A DNA stretch of 12,304 bases, taken from Micavibrio_A sp035759665 (GTDB lineage: Bacteria > Pseudomonadota > Alphaproteobacteria > Micavibrionales > Micavibrionaceae). Each line of letters begins with the position of its first letter. The first letter of the stretch is position 1. The DNA is taken from the NCBI GenBank assembly GCA_035759665.1, contig DASTUM010000011.1:1-12304 (forward strand), in the 5' to 3' direction. This document shows positions 5,656 through 12,004 of this stretch, one piece after another. The notes under the pieces are model-generated. The model did not search any database. It saw only the letters and a list, made by a program, of their open reading frames with translations, and had not been told where the DNA came from. Position numbers and translations under genes: made by a program.

Positions 5656-8421
5656 TTACGCGGCGACGGATTTTGCCGAAGCCAGATGGCGCAGAACGTA
5701 GTGCAGGATGCCCCCGTTCTTCATATAGTCGATTTCATCTTCCGTATCGATGCGGCAAAGAAGCGTAACGTCATCCTTTTTGCCGTCGGCGCGGGTGATG
5801 GTGAGCGTCACATCCTGCAGCGGTTTCAGATCGCCTTCGAGGCCCGTCACGTCGAACGTCTCAGAACCGTCAAGCCTGAGGTCGGCGCGCGTCATGCCGT
5901 TCTTGAAGACCAGCGGGGCAACTCCCATGCCGACGAGGTTCGATCTGTGGATACGCTCCAGGCTTTCCGCGATCACGGCCTTGACGCCGAGCAGCGTCGT
6001 GCCCTTTGCGGCCCAGTCGCGGGATGAGCCCGTGCCGTATTCCTTACCGGCGATCACGATCAGCGGCGTGCCCTCGGCCTGATACTTCATGCAGGCGTCG
6101 TAGATCGGCATTTCCACGCCGTTATATTTGGTGTAGCCGCCTTCCTTGCCGCCGAGCAGTTCGTTCTTGATGCGGATGTTGGCGAACGTGCCGCGCATCA
6201 TGACCTCATGGTTCCCGCGGCGCGAGCCGTAGGAGTTGAAGTCGATAGGCTGCACGCCGTTTTCCATCAAGTATTTTCCGGCGGGCGAATCTTTCTTGAT
6301 CGAACCGGCGGGTGAAATATGGTCCGTCGTGATGGAATCGCCGAACAGCGCCATCAGTTTCGCGCCCCTGACATTCCCGATCGTTCCGGCCTTGCGGGTC
6401 ATGCCTTCGAAATAAGGCGGGTTCTGCACATAGGTCGATTTCGAATCCCAGTTGTAGGTTTCGTTGGAAGCGGCGCCCTTGATTTCCTGCCATTCTTTCG
6501 TTCCGAGGAACACATTGGAATAACGGCTCTTGAACATGTCCGGCGTCAGGCATTTCGCCACCATGTCGGCGATTTCCTTATTGGTCGGCCATATGTCTTT
6601 CAGATAGACGTCTTTGCCGTCCTTGCCTTTGCCGAGCGCGTCGGTGAACAGGTTGACCTTCATCGACCCGGCCAGCGCATAGGCCACCACTAGAGGCGGC
6701 GACGCCAGATAGTTGGCCTTCACATGCGGGTTGATGCGGCCTTCGAAGTTGCGGTTTCCAGACAGAACGCCCGCAACGGTAAGATCGCCCGCCATAACGG
6801 CGTTGGCAATCGGTTCCGCCAGCGGGCCGGAGTTGCCGATGCAGGTCGTGCAGCCGTAGCCGACGAGGTTGAACCCGATCGCGTCGAGATGTTTTTGCAG
6901 ATCCGCCTTTTCGAGGTAGTCGGTCACGACCTGCGATCCCGGCGCCAGCGAGGTTTTGACCCACGGCTTGCGCGTCAGGCCAAGCTCATGCGCTTTCTTG
7001 GCGACGAGTCCGGCGGCCACCATCACCGACGGGTTCGAAGTGTTGGTGCAGGACGTAATCGCCGCGATCACGACATCGCCGTGTTCGAGCGAATAATCCG
7101 TGCCTTCGACTTTGTGCGAATAGGTCGTGTCGTATTTTTCGGCGCGGTCGTAAGAGATCGGTTTTTCCGCGATCATCTGCGCTTCTTCCGGGCTTTGTCC
7201 CGTCGTGCCAAGCGATTCCGATAAATATTTTTTGAAATCCGGCGCGGCGTTTTTCAACAGAATGCGATCCTGCGGGCGCTTCGGCCCGGCGATGCTCGGC
7301 TCGACGTCGTTGAGGTCGAGATGCAGCGTGTCGGTAAAAGCTGGCTCATGCCCTTTTTCGCGCCACAGACCTTGCTCTTTCGCATAGGCTTCAACTAGTT
7401 TCACGCGCGCTTCGTCGCGGCCCGTGAAGCGCAGGTAGCGGATTGTCTCTTCGTCGATCGGGAAGAAGCCGCATGTCGCGCCGTATTCCGGCGCCATGTT
7501 GCCGATGGTGGCGCGGTCGGCGAGACTCATATGATCGAGGCCGTCGCCGTAGAATTCGACGAACTTGTTGACCACGCCTTTCTTGCGAAGCATTTGCGTG
7601 ACGGTGAGGACGAGGTCGGTCGCCGTCGTGCCTTCTTTCATCTTGCCCGTAATCTTGAATCCGATGACTTCGGGGATCAGCATGGAGACCGGCTGGCCGA
7701 GCATCGCGGCTTCCGCCTCGATCCCGCCCACGCCCCAGCCAAGTACGGCAAGACCGTTGACCATCGTCGTGTGCGAGTCCGTGCCCACAAGCGTATCGGG
7801 GAACGCGACTTCCTTGCCGCCCTGGTCTTTTTCGACCCAGACGGTTTGCGCGAGATATTCGAGATTCACCTGGTGGCAGATCCCCGTTCCCGGCGGCACG
7901 ACGCGGAAATTGTTGAACGCCTTCTGGCCCCAGCGCAGGAACTGATAGCGTTCGATATTCTGTTTGAACTCTTCGATCACGTTGTTCTGGAACGCGAGCG
8001 GCGAGCCGAATTCATTGACCATGACGGAATGGTCGATCACGAGATCGACGGCGCAGAGCGGGTTGATCTTTTGCGGATCGCCGCCGAGCGCGGCGGTCGC
8101 CTCTCTCATGGCGGCGAGATCGACGACGGCGGGAACGCCCGTAAAGTCCTGCATCAGCACGCGGGCCGGACGATACGCGATCTCCGCATCGGATTTTTTA
8201 TTCTTCTGCCAATCGACGACGGCCTGAACATCCTTCACCGTGACCGAGCGGTCGTCTTCGAAACGGAGCATGTTCTCAAGCAGCACCTTAAGCGTGAAGG
8301 GCAGTTTCGAAATATCGCCGAACTTCGCCTCCGCCGCTTTCAGCGAAAAAATATCATAAGCCTTGCCGTCGACGGTGATCGTCTTGCGGGCTTTGAGCGT
8401 GTCGTGACCGGTGCGTGCCAT
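5656..8421 (-). CDS. acnA: Aconitate hydratase A (aconitase)
   Basis: This cytosolic [4Fe-4S] enzyme interconverts citrate and isocitrate in the TCA cycle. The 921-residue protein is colinear with AcnA/IRP1-type aconitases. Cluster ligands are visible as Cys458 in 'ITSCTNTSNPSVM' and Cys524/Cys527 in 'GYGCTTCIGNSGPL'. Other marks are 'LVGTDSHTTMVNGL' in the N-terminal half, and 'GDSITTDHISPAG' and 'AGKEYGTGSSRDWAAKGT' in the C-terminal swivel domain. These match the active-site and substrate-binding Ser/Arg loops. Start ATG 8421 is preceded by a modest AAGG ribosome-binding site and a good candidate promoter at 8439-8468. The gene stands alone between a promoter and a shared terminator. The downstream enzyme isocitrate dehydrogenase is nearby but in a separate unit. 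Confidence 0.98.
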   Translation of the reverse strand: MARTGHDTLKARKTITVDGKAYDIFSLKAAEAKFGDISKLPFTLKVLLENMLRFEDDRSVTVKDVQAVVDWQKNKKSDAEIAYRPARVLMQDFTGVPAVVDLAAMREATAALGGDPQKINPLCAVDLVIDHSVMVNEFGSPLAFQNNVIEEFKQNIERYQFLRWGQKAFNNFRVVPPGTGICHQVNLEYLAQTVWVEKDQGGKEVAFPDTLVGTDSHTTMVNGLAVLGWGVGGIEAEAAMLGQPVSMLIPEVIGFKITGKMKEGTTATDLVLTVTQMLRKKGVVNKFVEFYGDGLDHMSLADRATIGNMAPEYGATCGFFPIDEETIRYLRFTGRDEARVKLVEAYAKEQGLWREKGHEPAFTDTLHLDLNDVEPSIAGPKRPQDRILLKNAAPDFKKYLSESLGTTGQSPEEAQMIAEKPISYDRAEKYDTTYSHKVEGTDYSLEHGDVVIAAITSCTNTSNPSVMVAAGLVAKKAHELGLTRKPWVKTSLAPGSQVVTDYLEKADLQKHLDAIGFNLVGYGCTTCIGNSGPLAEPIANAVMAGDLTVAGVLSGNRNFEGRINPHVKANYLASPPLVVAYALAGSMKVNLFTDALGKGKDGKDVYLKDIWPTNKEIADMVAKCLTPDMFKSRYSNVFLGTKEWQEIKGAASNETYNWDSKSTYVQNPPYFEGMTRKAGTIGNVRGAKLMALFGDSITTDHISPAGSIKKDSPAGKYLMENGVQPIDFNSYGSRRGNHEVMMRGTFANIRIKNELLGGKEGGYTKYNGVEMPIYDACMKYQAEGTPLIVIAGKEYGTGSSRDWAAKGTTLLGVKAVIAESLERIHRSNLVGMGVAPLVFKNGMTRADLRLDGSETFDVTGLEGDLKPLQDVTLTITRADGKKDDVTLLCRIDTEDEIDYMKNGGILHYVLRHLASAKSVAA

Positions 8422-8438
8422 GGATAACTGCCTTGTTG

Positions 8439-8468
8439 ATAATGGTTCTTAACGGGTTGAATTGTCAT
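8439..8468 (-). promoter_or_regulatory. Candidate acnA promoter
   Basis: On the minus strand, ATGACA (complement of 8463-8468, five of six to the -35 consensus), an 18-bp spacer and CATTAT (complement of 8439-8444, four of six) form a sigma-70-like promoter. The predicted start near 8432 gives a short leader containing the AAGG ribosome-binding site. It lies just downstream of the terminator-like hairpin at 8471-8497, as expected for an independent unit. Confidence 0.45.
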
Positions 8469-8470
8469 AG

Positions 8471-8497
8471 AAAAAGCCGCGTGCGAATGCACACGCG
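8471..8497 (-). terminator. Terminator-like hairpin upstream of acnA
   Basis: On the minus strand, the stem CGCGTG / CACGCG (complement of 8492-8497 and 8478-8483) with an 8-nt loop is followed by GC and then five T (complement of 8471-8475). An alternative fold pairs GTGC with GCAC around ATTC, with a 2-nt bulge. It would stop transcripts coming from the 8574-8642 small ORF before acnA. Confidence 0.45.
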
Positions 8498-8555
8498 AAG
8501 TGTATCATGAGGTCATATTGGATAAAAAGTGGTTAAAACCAGAGTGCGGCACATC

Positions 8556-8572
8556 AAAAAAGGCGGTGCGCC
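8556..8572 (-). terminator. Short GC hairpin with T-run after the small ORF
   Basis: Read on minus, GGCG-CAC-CGCC (complement of 8562-8572) is followed at once by six T (complement of 8556-8561), two bases past the small ORF's TAA. A 4-bp stem is short for a terminator, so this may act only together with the hairpin at 8471-8497. Confidence 0.3.
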
Positions 8573-8573
8573 A

Positions 8574-8642
8574 TTAAATTAAGGCAGAAACGATCCCCAT
8601 TCCTGCCACAATCAGGAGGCATCCTGAAATCATACCGGTCAT
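8574..8642 (-). CDS. Putative 22-residue hydrophobic membrane peptide
   Basis: This 23-codon frame (ATG at 8642, TAA at 8574-8576) begins MTGMISGC and continues with Leu, Ile, Val, Ala and Gly only, apart from two Met and one Ser, ending in Ile. The whole peptide fits one transmembrane helix and contains a GxxxG packing motif (Gly3-Gly7) and Gly14-x-Gly16. It is preceded by AGGAGAAGGAGGA (complement of 8643-8655), one of the strongest Shine-Dalgarno sequences in the window, although the last GGAGG lies very close to the ATG. A terminator isolates it from the 8746 gene upstream, and terminator-like hairpins follow it. Together this looks like a complete small transcription unit in the 324-bp gap. 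No homologue is recognised, and chance remains possible for so short a frame. Confidence 0.5.
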   Translation of the reverse strand: MTGMISGCLLIVAGMGIVSALI

Positions 8643-8663
8643 TCCTCCTTCTCCTGAAAGTTT

Positions 8664-8693
8664 CCAGCCGGTAACCAAAACCGTTCAATTTAA
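8664..8693 (-). promoter_or_regulatory. Weak candidate promoter of the small ORF
   Basis: On minus, TTGAAC is followed after about 18 bp by GAAACT, just upstream of the AGGAGAAGGAGG ribosome-binding site. The -35-like hexamer is good and the -10-like one is poor. The position, right after the terminator at 8692-8725, is sensible, but the call is tentative. Confidence 0.25.
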
Positions 8694-8725
8694 AACCGCA
8701 GCCCTCCCCCGACGGCTGCGGTTTT
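8692..8725. terminator. Strong intrinsic terminator
   Basis: The 12-bp perfect stem AAAACCGCAGCC (8692-8703) / GGCTGCGGTTTT (8714-8725) encloses a 10-nt loop and ends in T-runs on both strands. It lies 20 bp beyond the stop of the HEXXH protein gene on minus and ends that transcript. Confidence 0.88.
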
Positions 8726-8745
8726 TTGTTCATTCTTACAGGAGC

Positions 8746-9396
8746 TTACCGTTTGCCTCGGCACAGCGATTGAACGCGCTCATATTCCTTCAGATTGTCG
8801 ACGCCCTGCTGAAGCTTGCGGCGCTCGGCGCTCATTTCCGAAGAGTAATGGCGGACGATATCCTGCGAATATTGCTGCATCATCTCCTGCTTTTGCTTCA
8901 GTTCCGCAATGCGGAAGGGTCCCTGCATATAGCCGAGCTTCTTGAACGCCTTGTCGAGGCCGGTGATGATGATGTTCGTGTATTTATTGACGATCCTGCG
9001 ATCGACCTCGATATGCTTCTTCTCGTGCTGCATGATCGCCTGATACATGCAGCCATCTTTCGGATATTCGTTGGCTATATAGATGACCGGCTTGATATGG
9101 ATATCGACCTTGATGGAATCCACATACAGGCATCCGGCGTTCAGATGCGGCCAGCTTTCCTGCAGGATGCGTATATTCTGCGAAATGCTCACCTCGCCCG
9201 CCATCAATCCCCCCACATGGGTCTGGACGCTCGTCCCGTACGGAGACACCGTGTCGGTTTCCAGGGTATCGAGCTGACGCTGGTTTTTGGAGTGGTCATA
9301 AACAACCGACGTATCCGATGCCGCCACATGGATTTGCGGCGCTTTCTTAAGGCGGCACTCGATCGAGCCGGAGGCCAGGTGAAAATACCCGGCCAT
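8746..9396 (-). CDS. HEXXH-motif putative metalloprotease, DUF922-like
   Basis: From ATG 9396 this is a 216-residue protein. It contains His-Glu-Lys-Lys-His (124-128) followed by I-E-V-D, a zinc-protease-like HEXXHxxxD motif set in 'CMYQAIMQHEKKHIEVDRR'. The N-terminal half is beta-rich and the C-terminal third is a charged, Gln/Lys-rich helix (about 160-210) that is probably coiled coil. This layout recalls DUF922-type predicted proteases, but I cannot confirm the family. Such proteins are usually secreted, yet no convincing signal peptide is visible: residues 1-12 (MAGYFHLASGSI) are only mildly hydrophobic. TTG 9417 would add seven residues and does not restore one. No good Shine-Dalgarno sequence precedes either start. 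The gene is divergent from yggT-folD and ends at the strong terminator 8692-8725. Confidence 0.7.
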   Translation of the reverse strand: MAGYFHLASGSIECRLKKAPQIHVAASDTSVVYDHSKNQRQLDTLETDTVSPYGTSVQTHVGGLMAGEVSISQNIRILQESWPHLNAGCLYVDSIKVDIHIKPVIYIANEYPKDGCMYQAIMQHEKKHIEVDRRIVNKYTNIIITGLDKAFKKLGYMQGPFRIAELKQKQEMMQQYSQDIVRHYSSEMSAERRKLQQGVDNLKEYERVQSLCRGKR

Positions 9397-9430
9397 TAAA
9401 TAATCCAATCCAATCAAATGCTAACACCCT

Positions 9431-9459
9431 TTGCCGTCAATGACTTTATAGAGTATATA
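9431..9459 (+). promoter_or_regulatory. Candidate yggT-folD promoter
   Basis: TTGCCG (9431-9436), a 17-bp spacer and TATATA (9454-9459) form a good sigma-70-like promoter on plus. The predicted start is near 9466, right at AAGGAG (9462-9467), so part of that Shine-Dalgarno sequence might lie at the very 5' end of the transcript. Confidence 0.45.
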
Positions 9460-9473
9460 TCAAGGAGCGTTTA

Positions 9474-9545
9474 TTGACCATTAATCAACCCCCCGGAACC
9501 CCCCTATCATGGCTTTTATCGGCGAAATTCTTCTCCTGCTCCTGA
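9474..9545 (+). CDS. Possible TTG-start leader ORF overlapping yggT
   Basis: AAGGAG (9462-9467) is followed at 6 nt by TTG 9474. This opens a 23-codon frame (LTINQPPGTPLSW...) ending at TGA 9543-9545, inside yggT in another frame. The yggT frame itself has a stop at 9482-9484, so this ribosome-binding site cannot serve an extended yggT. Either it serves this leader, which would deliver ribosomes near ATG 9509, or it is unused. Confidence 0.25.
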   Translation: MTINQPPGTPLSWLLSAKFFSCS

Positions 9546-9790
9546 ATATCTGCTTCTGGATCATCATCGTGCAGGTCGTCCTCAGCTGGCTGATCACCTT
9601 CGAGGTCATCAACATCAGAAACCCCCAGGCCGCGAATTTCGTCCGCCTGATCGACCGCATCACCGCGCCGGTCTACAGACCGCTGCGAAAACTGATCCCG
9701 CCGATCGCGGGCATCGACATTACGCCCATCATTCTCATCTTCGGCATCTATCTGCTGAAGAGCCTGGTTACCAGCATCTTTATCTATTAG
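9509..9790 (+). CDS. yggT: YggT family integral membrane protein
   Basis: This 93-residue protein has two hydrophobic segments (about 4-30 and 70-92) around a short basic loop. The loop carries the family signature 'ITAPVYRPLRKLIPPIAGID' (51-70), followed by 'TPIIL'. YggT proteins have been linked to osmotic tolerance and to cell-division or chromosome-related loci, but their activity is not defined. ATG 9509 is the only in-frame start because a stop lies at 9482-9484. Its own Shine-Dalgarno sequence is weak (GGAA, about 11 nt away). The stop is 9 nt before folD, so the two form an operon. Confidence 0.92.
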   Translation: MAFIGEILLLLLNICFWIIIVQVVLSWLITFEVINIRNPQAANFVRLIDRITAPVYRPLRKLIPPIAGIDITPIILIFGIYLLKSLVTSIFIY

Positions 9791-9799
9791 GAACCTCCC

Positions 9800-10645
9800 A
9801 TGAGTCAGGCCACCATCATCGACGGCAGGAAAATCGCCGCGGATTTGCGCAGGCACATCGCCGGTGAAGTGGCCGCGCTTGAAAAATCCGGTAAGAAACC
9901 CGGTCTTGCCGTCATTCTTGTCGGCGACGATCCGGCATCCCATGTCTATGTCGGCAACAAGGTGAAAGCCTGCAAAGAAGTCGGCATCGAAAGCTACGAA
10001 CACCGCATGTCCGCCACGGCGACCCAGCAGGAAGTGCGCCATGTCATCAAGAATCTCAACGCCAATTCCGCCGTGCACGGCATTCTCCTGCAACTGCCCC
10101 TGCCCGGCCATCTCGATTCCGACGCGCTGATCCAGGCCATCGCGCCGGAAAAAGACGTGGACGGCCTCACCTTCGTCAATGCCGGAAAACTCGTCGCGGG
10201 CGATGAAAGCGGCATGGTTCCCTGCACGCCGCAGGGATCGCTGCGACTGATCCAGTCTGTGAGAACAGATCTGACCGGCCTCAACGCCGTTGTGATCGGG
10301 CGCTCGCTACTCTTCGGAAAACCGATGGCGCAGCTTCTTCTCGCCGCCAACTGCACGGTGACGACGGCCCATTCGAAAACGAAAAACCTGCCGGATGTTT
10401 GCAGCCAGGCGGATATTCTCGTCGCCGCCGTCGGCCGCGCGAAGATGGTGAAGGGCGACTGGATCAAGCCCGGCGCGATCGTCATCGATGTCGGCATCAA
10501 CCGCCTCGATACCGGCAAACTCGCCGGCGATGTGGATTTCGATGAAGCCGTCAACGTCGCGGGCGCCATAACCCCCGTCCCCGGCGGCGTCGGCCCCATG
10601 ACCATCGCCTGCCTCATGCAGAACACGCTGAAGGCGGCGAAATAA
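9800..10645 (+). CDS. folD: Methylenetetrahydrofolate dehydrogenase / methenyltetrahydrofolate cyclohydrolase
   Basis: FolD converts 5,10-methylene-THF to 10-formyl-THF through methenyl-THF, reducing NADP, and feeds purine and formyl-Met synthesis. The 281-residue length is typical. Active-site residues fall at family positions: Tyr50 and Lys54 in 'SHVYVGNKVKACKEVG', Gln98 in 'GILLQLPLP', and Asp121 in 'PEKDVDGL'. The dinucleotide site 'VVIGRSLLFGKPMAQLLL' and the end motif 'TPVPGGVGPMTIACLM' are intact. AGGA, overlapping the yggT stop, lies about 7-8 nt from ATG 9800. It is the second gene of the yggT-folD operon and converges on icd across a shared terminator. Confidence 0.97.
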   Translation: MSQATIIDGRKIAADLRRHIAGEVAALEKSGKKPGLAVILVGDDPASHVYVGNKVKACKEVGIESYEHRMSATATQQEVRHVIKNLNANSAVHGILLQLPLPGHLDSDALIQAIAPEKDVDGLTFVNAGKLVAGDESGMVPCTPQGSLRLIQSVRTDLTGLNAVVIGRSLLFGKPMAQLLLAANCTVTTAHSKTKNLPDVCSQADILVAAVGRAKMVKGDWIKPGAIVIDVGINRLDTGKLAGDVDFDEAVNVAGAITPVPGGVGPMTIACLMQNTLKAAK

Positions 10646-10649
10646 AAAA

Positions 10650-10674
10650 GACCGCCTTGTTCACCTCGGCGGCC
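10650..10674. terminator. Terminator between folD and icd
   Basis: The stem CCGCC (10652-10656) / GGCGG (10668-10672), extended by G/C at 10650/10674 across one mismatch, has an 11-nt loop. On minus it is followed by six T (complement of 10644-10649), a good terminator for icd. On plus it is followed only by CTCTTCTTCT, so it is weaker for folD. Confidence 0.65.
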
Positions 10675-10713
10675 TCTTCTTCTACGGTTATAAACCGAAT
10701 TTCTTAACGAAGA

Positions 10714-11973
10714 TCAAATGACGGATCGCAGAATGCCTGTCTGCGTCGTCAGCATGCCCTTATAAACGCGGGCGACGTTGGCGATAAATTGCTGCCCTGT
10801 GATGGCCTTGGTACGGTCGCGGGCGAGGTCGCCTGTCACCGCGCCGGATTGCAGCCCCTCTTCGATCGTCAGCACGACGGCCCGTTTGAGTTTCCGCGCC
10901 ATGTCCACGCCTTCGGATTGTTTGTTCAGTTCGGCCTTGTGACGTATGGCTTCGGCATAGGCGAAGATATGCGCCGTCGGGTTGGCCAGAAGGATTTTCT
11001 TTGCATGCCATGCGGATTCGAGGTCGGGCGCGGTTCCGTGCGGCGGGTCCGCGAGCAGCGTGCCGTCAGCGGATACCAGCGTGGAATCCATGAGGCCAAG
11101 CGATTTGTGCTCGCCCGCCACCTGATCGGAAACGACGTCGCCGTCATAATTTTTCAGCGCGATGATCATATTGTTGAGCTTGCCTTGCGGGATTTTGCTC
11201 ACCACGGCGTCGATCAGTTGCACCTTGTCGGCGAAAGTCAGGCCGGAAGATTTGAATTTTCCTTCATAATGTTCCGTGAAAACCTTGTTGAAGATGTCGA
11301 TGAAGCGCCCGTCATAGGTCGGGTTGATCGTATCCTTCCCGGCGAAGATGACGGATTTGTGCATGGAAAGCGCCTGGCTAAACACCGCATTCGCGTAATC
11401 TGTAATGGATTTGTCCGTTTCCGTGGTCAGGAGCGCGACGCCCGCCTCCACCTTGCGGTTTTCAACCAGAACCGTTTCAGACCCGTCGCTACTTTCGAAA
11501 ATCATTTTCAGCCTGCCGCTGCCCGGAATGGCCACGTTCGGAGCGCCGTAAATGCCGCCCACAGCCTGGCGCACGATGGTGACGTCGCGCATCAGCGGGG
11601 CGAATTTTTCGATGCCGGAAATTTCAATCGTGTTGCGCAGGATCGCGGCGCCGTCGATAGCGCGGCGGATGATGCCGTTGGGTGAATCCCATTGTTTGGT
11701 GAGGCCCAATTTCGCCGTCTCGTCTTTCGTGGGCGTGATCGTCGGGCCTTTCACGGCGGCCTTGTGGTTTCTCAAATCCGCGATGGCGGAGTTCAGCGAT
11801 TCGTCGTTCGTCTTGTCGCGGGATTGCAGCGAAATGTCATGCACCTTCCAGTCGACCTGGAAAAAAGGCGCGATAAGTTCTTCACGGATTTCGTGGGACA
11901 TATGTGGCCAGACGCCGTCCCCTGTCATATCGACGATGGAACCCTGGATTTTAAACGGCAGCGATACGGACAT
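10714..11973 (-). CDS. icd: Isocitrate dehydrogenase, divergent homodimeric type, predicted NAD-preferring
   Basis: The enzyme oxidatively decarboxylates isocitrate to 2-oxoglutarate. From ATG 11973 it has 419 residues, normal for the eukaryote-like (subfamily II) enzymes. It keeps their substrate and metal motifs: SPNG (97-100) with Arg103, Arg113, Arg135, Tyr142, Lys213 in 'GKDTINPTYDGRF', Asp255, and Asp279/Asp283 in 'LKNYDGDVVSDQVA'. The coenzyme loop reads HGTAPDLES (312-320) where human IDH1 has HGTVTRHYR. The two 2'-phosphate contacts are therefore Asp and Leu, as in NAD-type relatives. ATG 11979 is an alternative, but AGGGG (complement of 11981-11985) is better spaced for 11973. The frame stays open to 12048, overlapping msrB, which makes a longer start unlikely. 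It lies 31 nt after msrB and is probably in the same operon. Confidence 0.9.
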   Translation of the reverse strand: MSVSLPFKIQGSIVDMTGDGVWPHMSHEIREELIAPFFQVDWKVHDISLQSRDKTNDESLNSAIADLRNHKAAVKGPTITPTKDETAKLGLTKQWDSPNGIIRRAIDGAAILRNTIEISGIEKFAPLMRDVTIVRQAVGGIYGAPNVAIPGSGRLKMIFESSDGSETVLVENRKVEAGVALLTTETDKSITDYANAVFSQALSMHKSVIFAGKDTINPTYDGRFIDIFNKVFTEHYEGKFKSSGLTFADKVQLIDAVVSKIPQGKLNNMIIALKNYDGDVVSDQVAGEHKSLGLMDSTLVSADGTLLADPPHGTAPDLESAWHAKKILLANPTAHIFAYAEAIRHKAELNKQSEGVDMARKLKRAVVLTIEEGLQSGAVTGDLARDRTKAITGQQFIANVARVYKGMLTTQTGILRSVI

Positions 11974-12004
11974 GGACATTCCCCTAAGGAAGGTTATAGC
12001 CCGC

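Noticed and set aside
7531..8427. A 298-residue plus-strand frame opposite acnA
   Set aside because: It is antisense to an unmistakable aconitase, with the repetitive Arg/Asp/His composition typical of shadow frames in GC-rich genes.
10789..11685. A 298-residue plus-strand frame opposite icd
   Set aside because: Antisense to a recognised isocitrate dehydrogenase; no ribosome-binding site and shadow-like composition.
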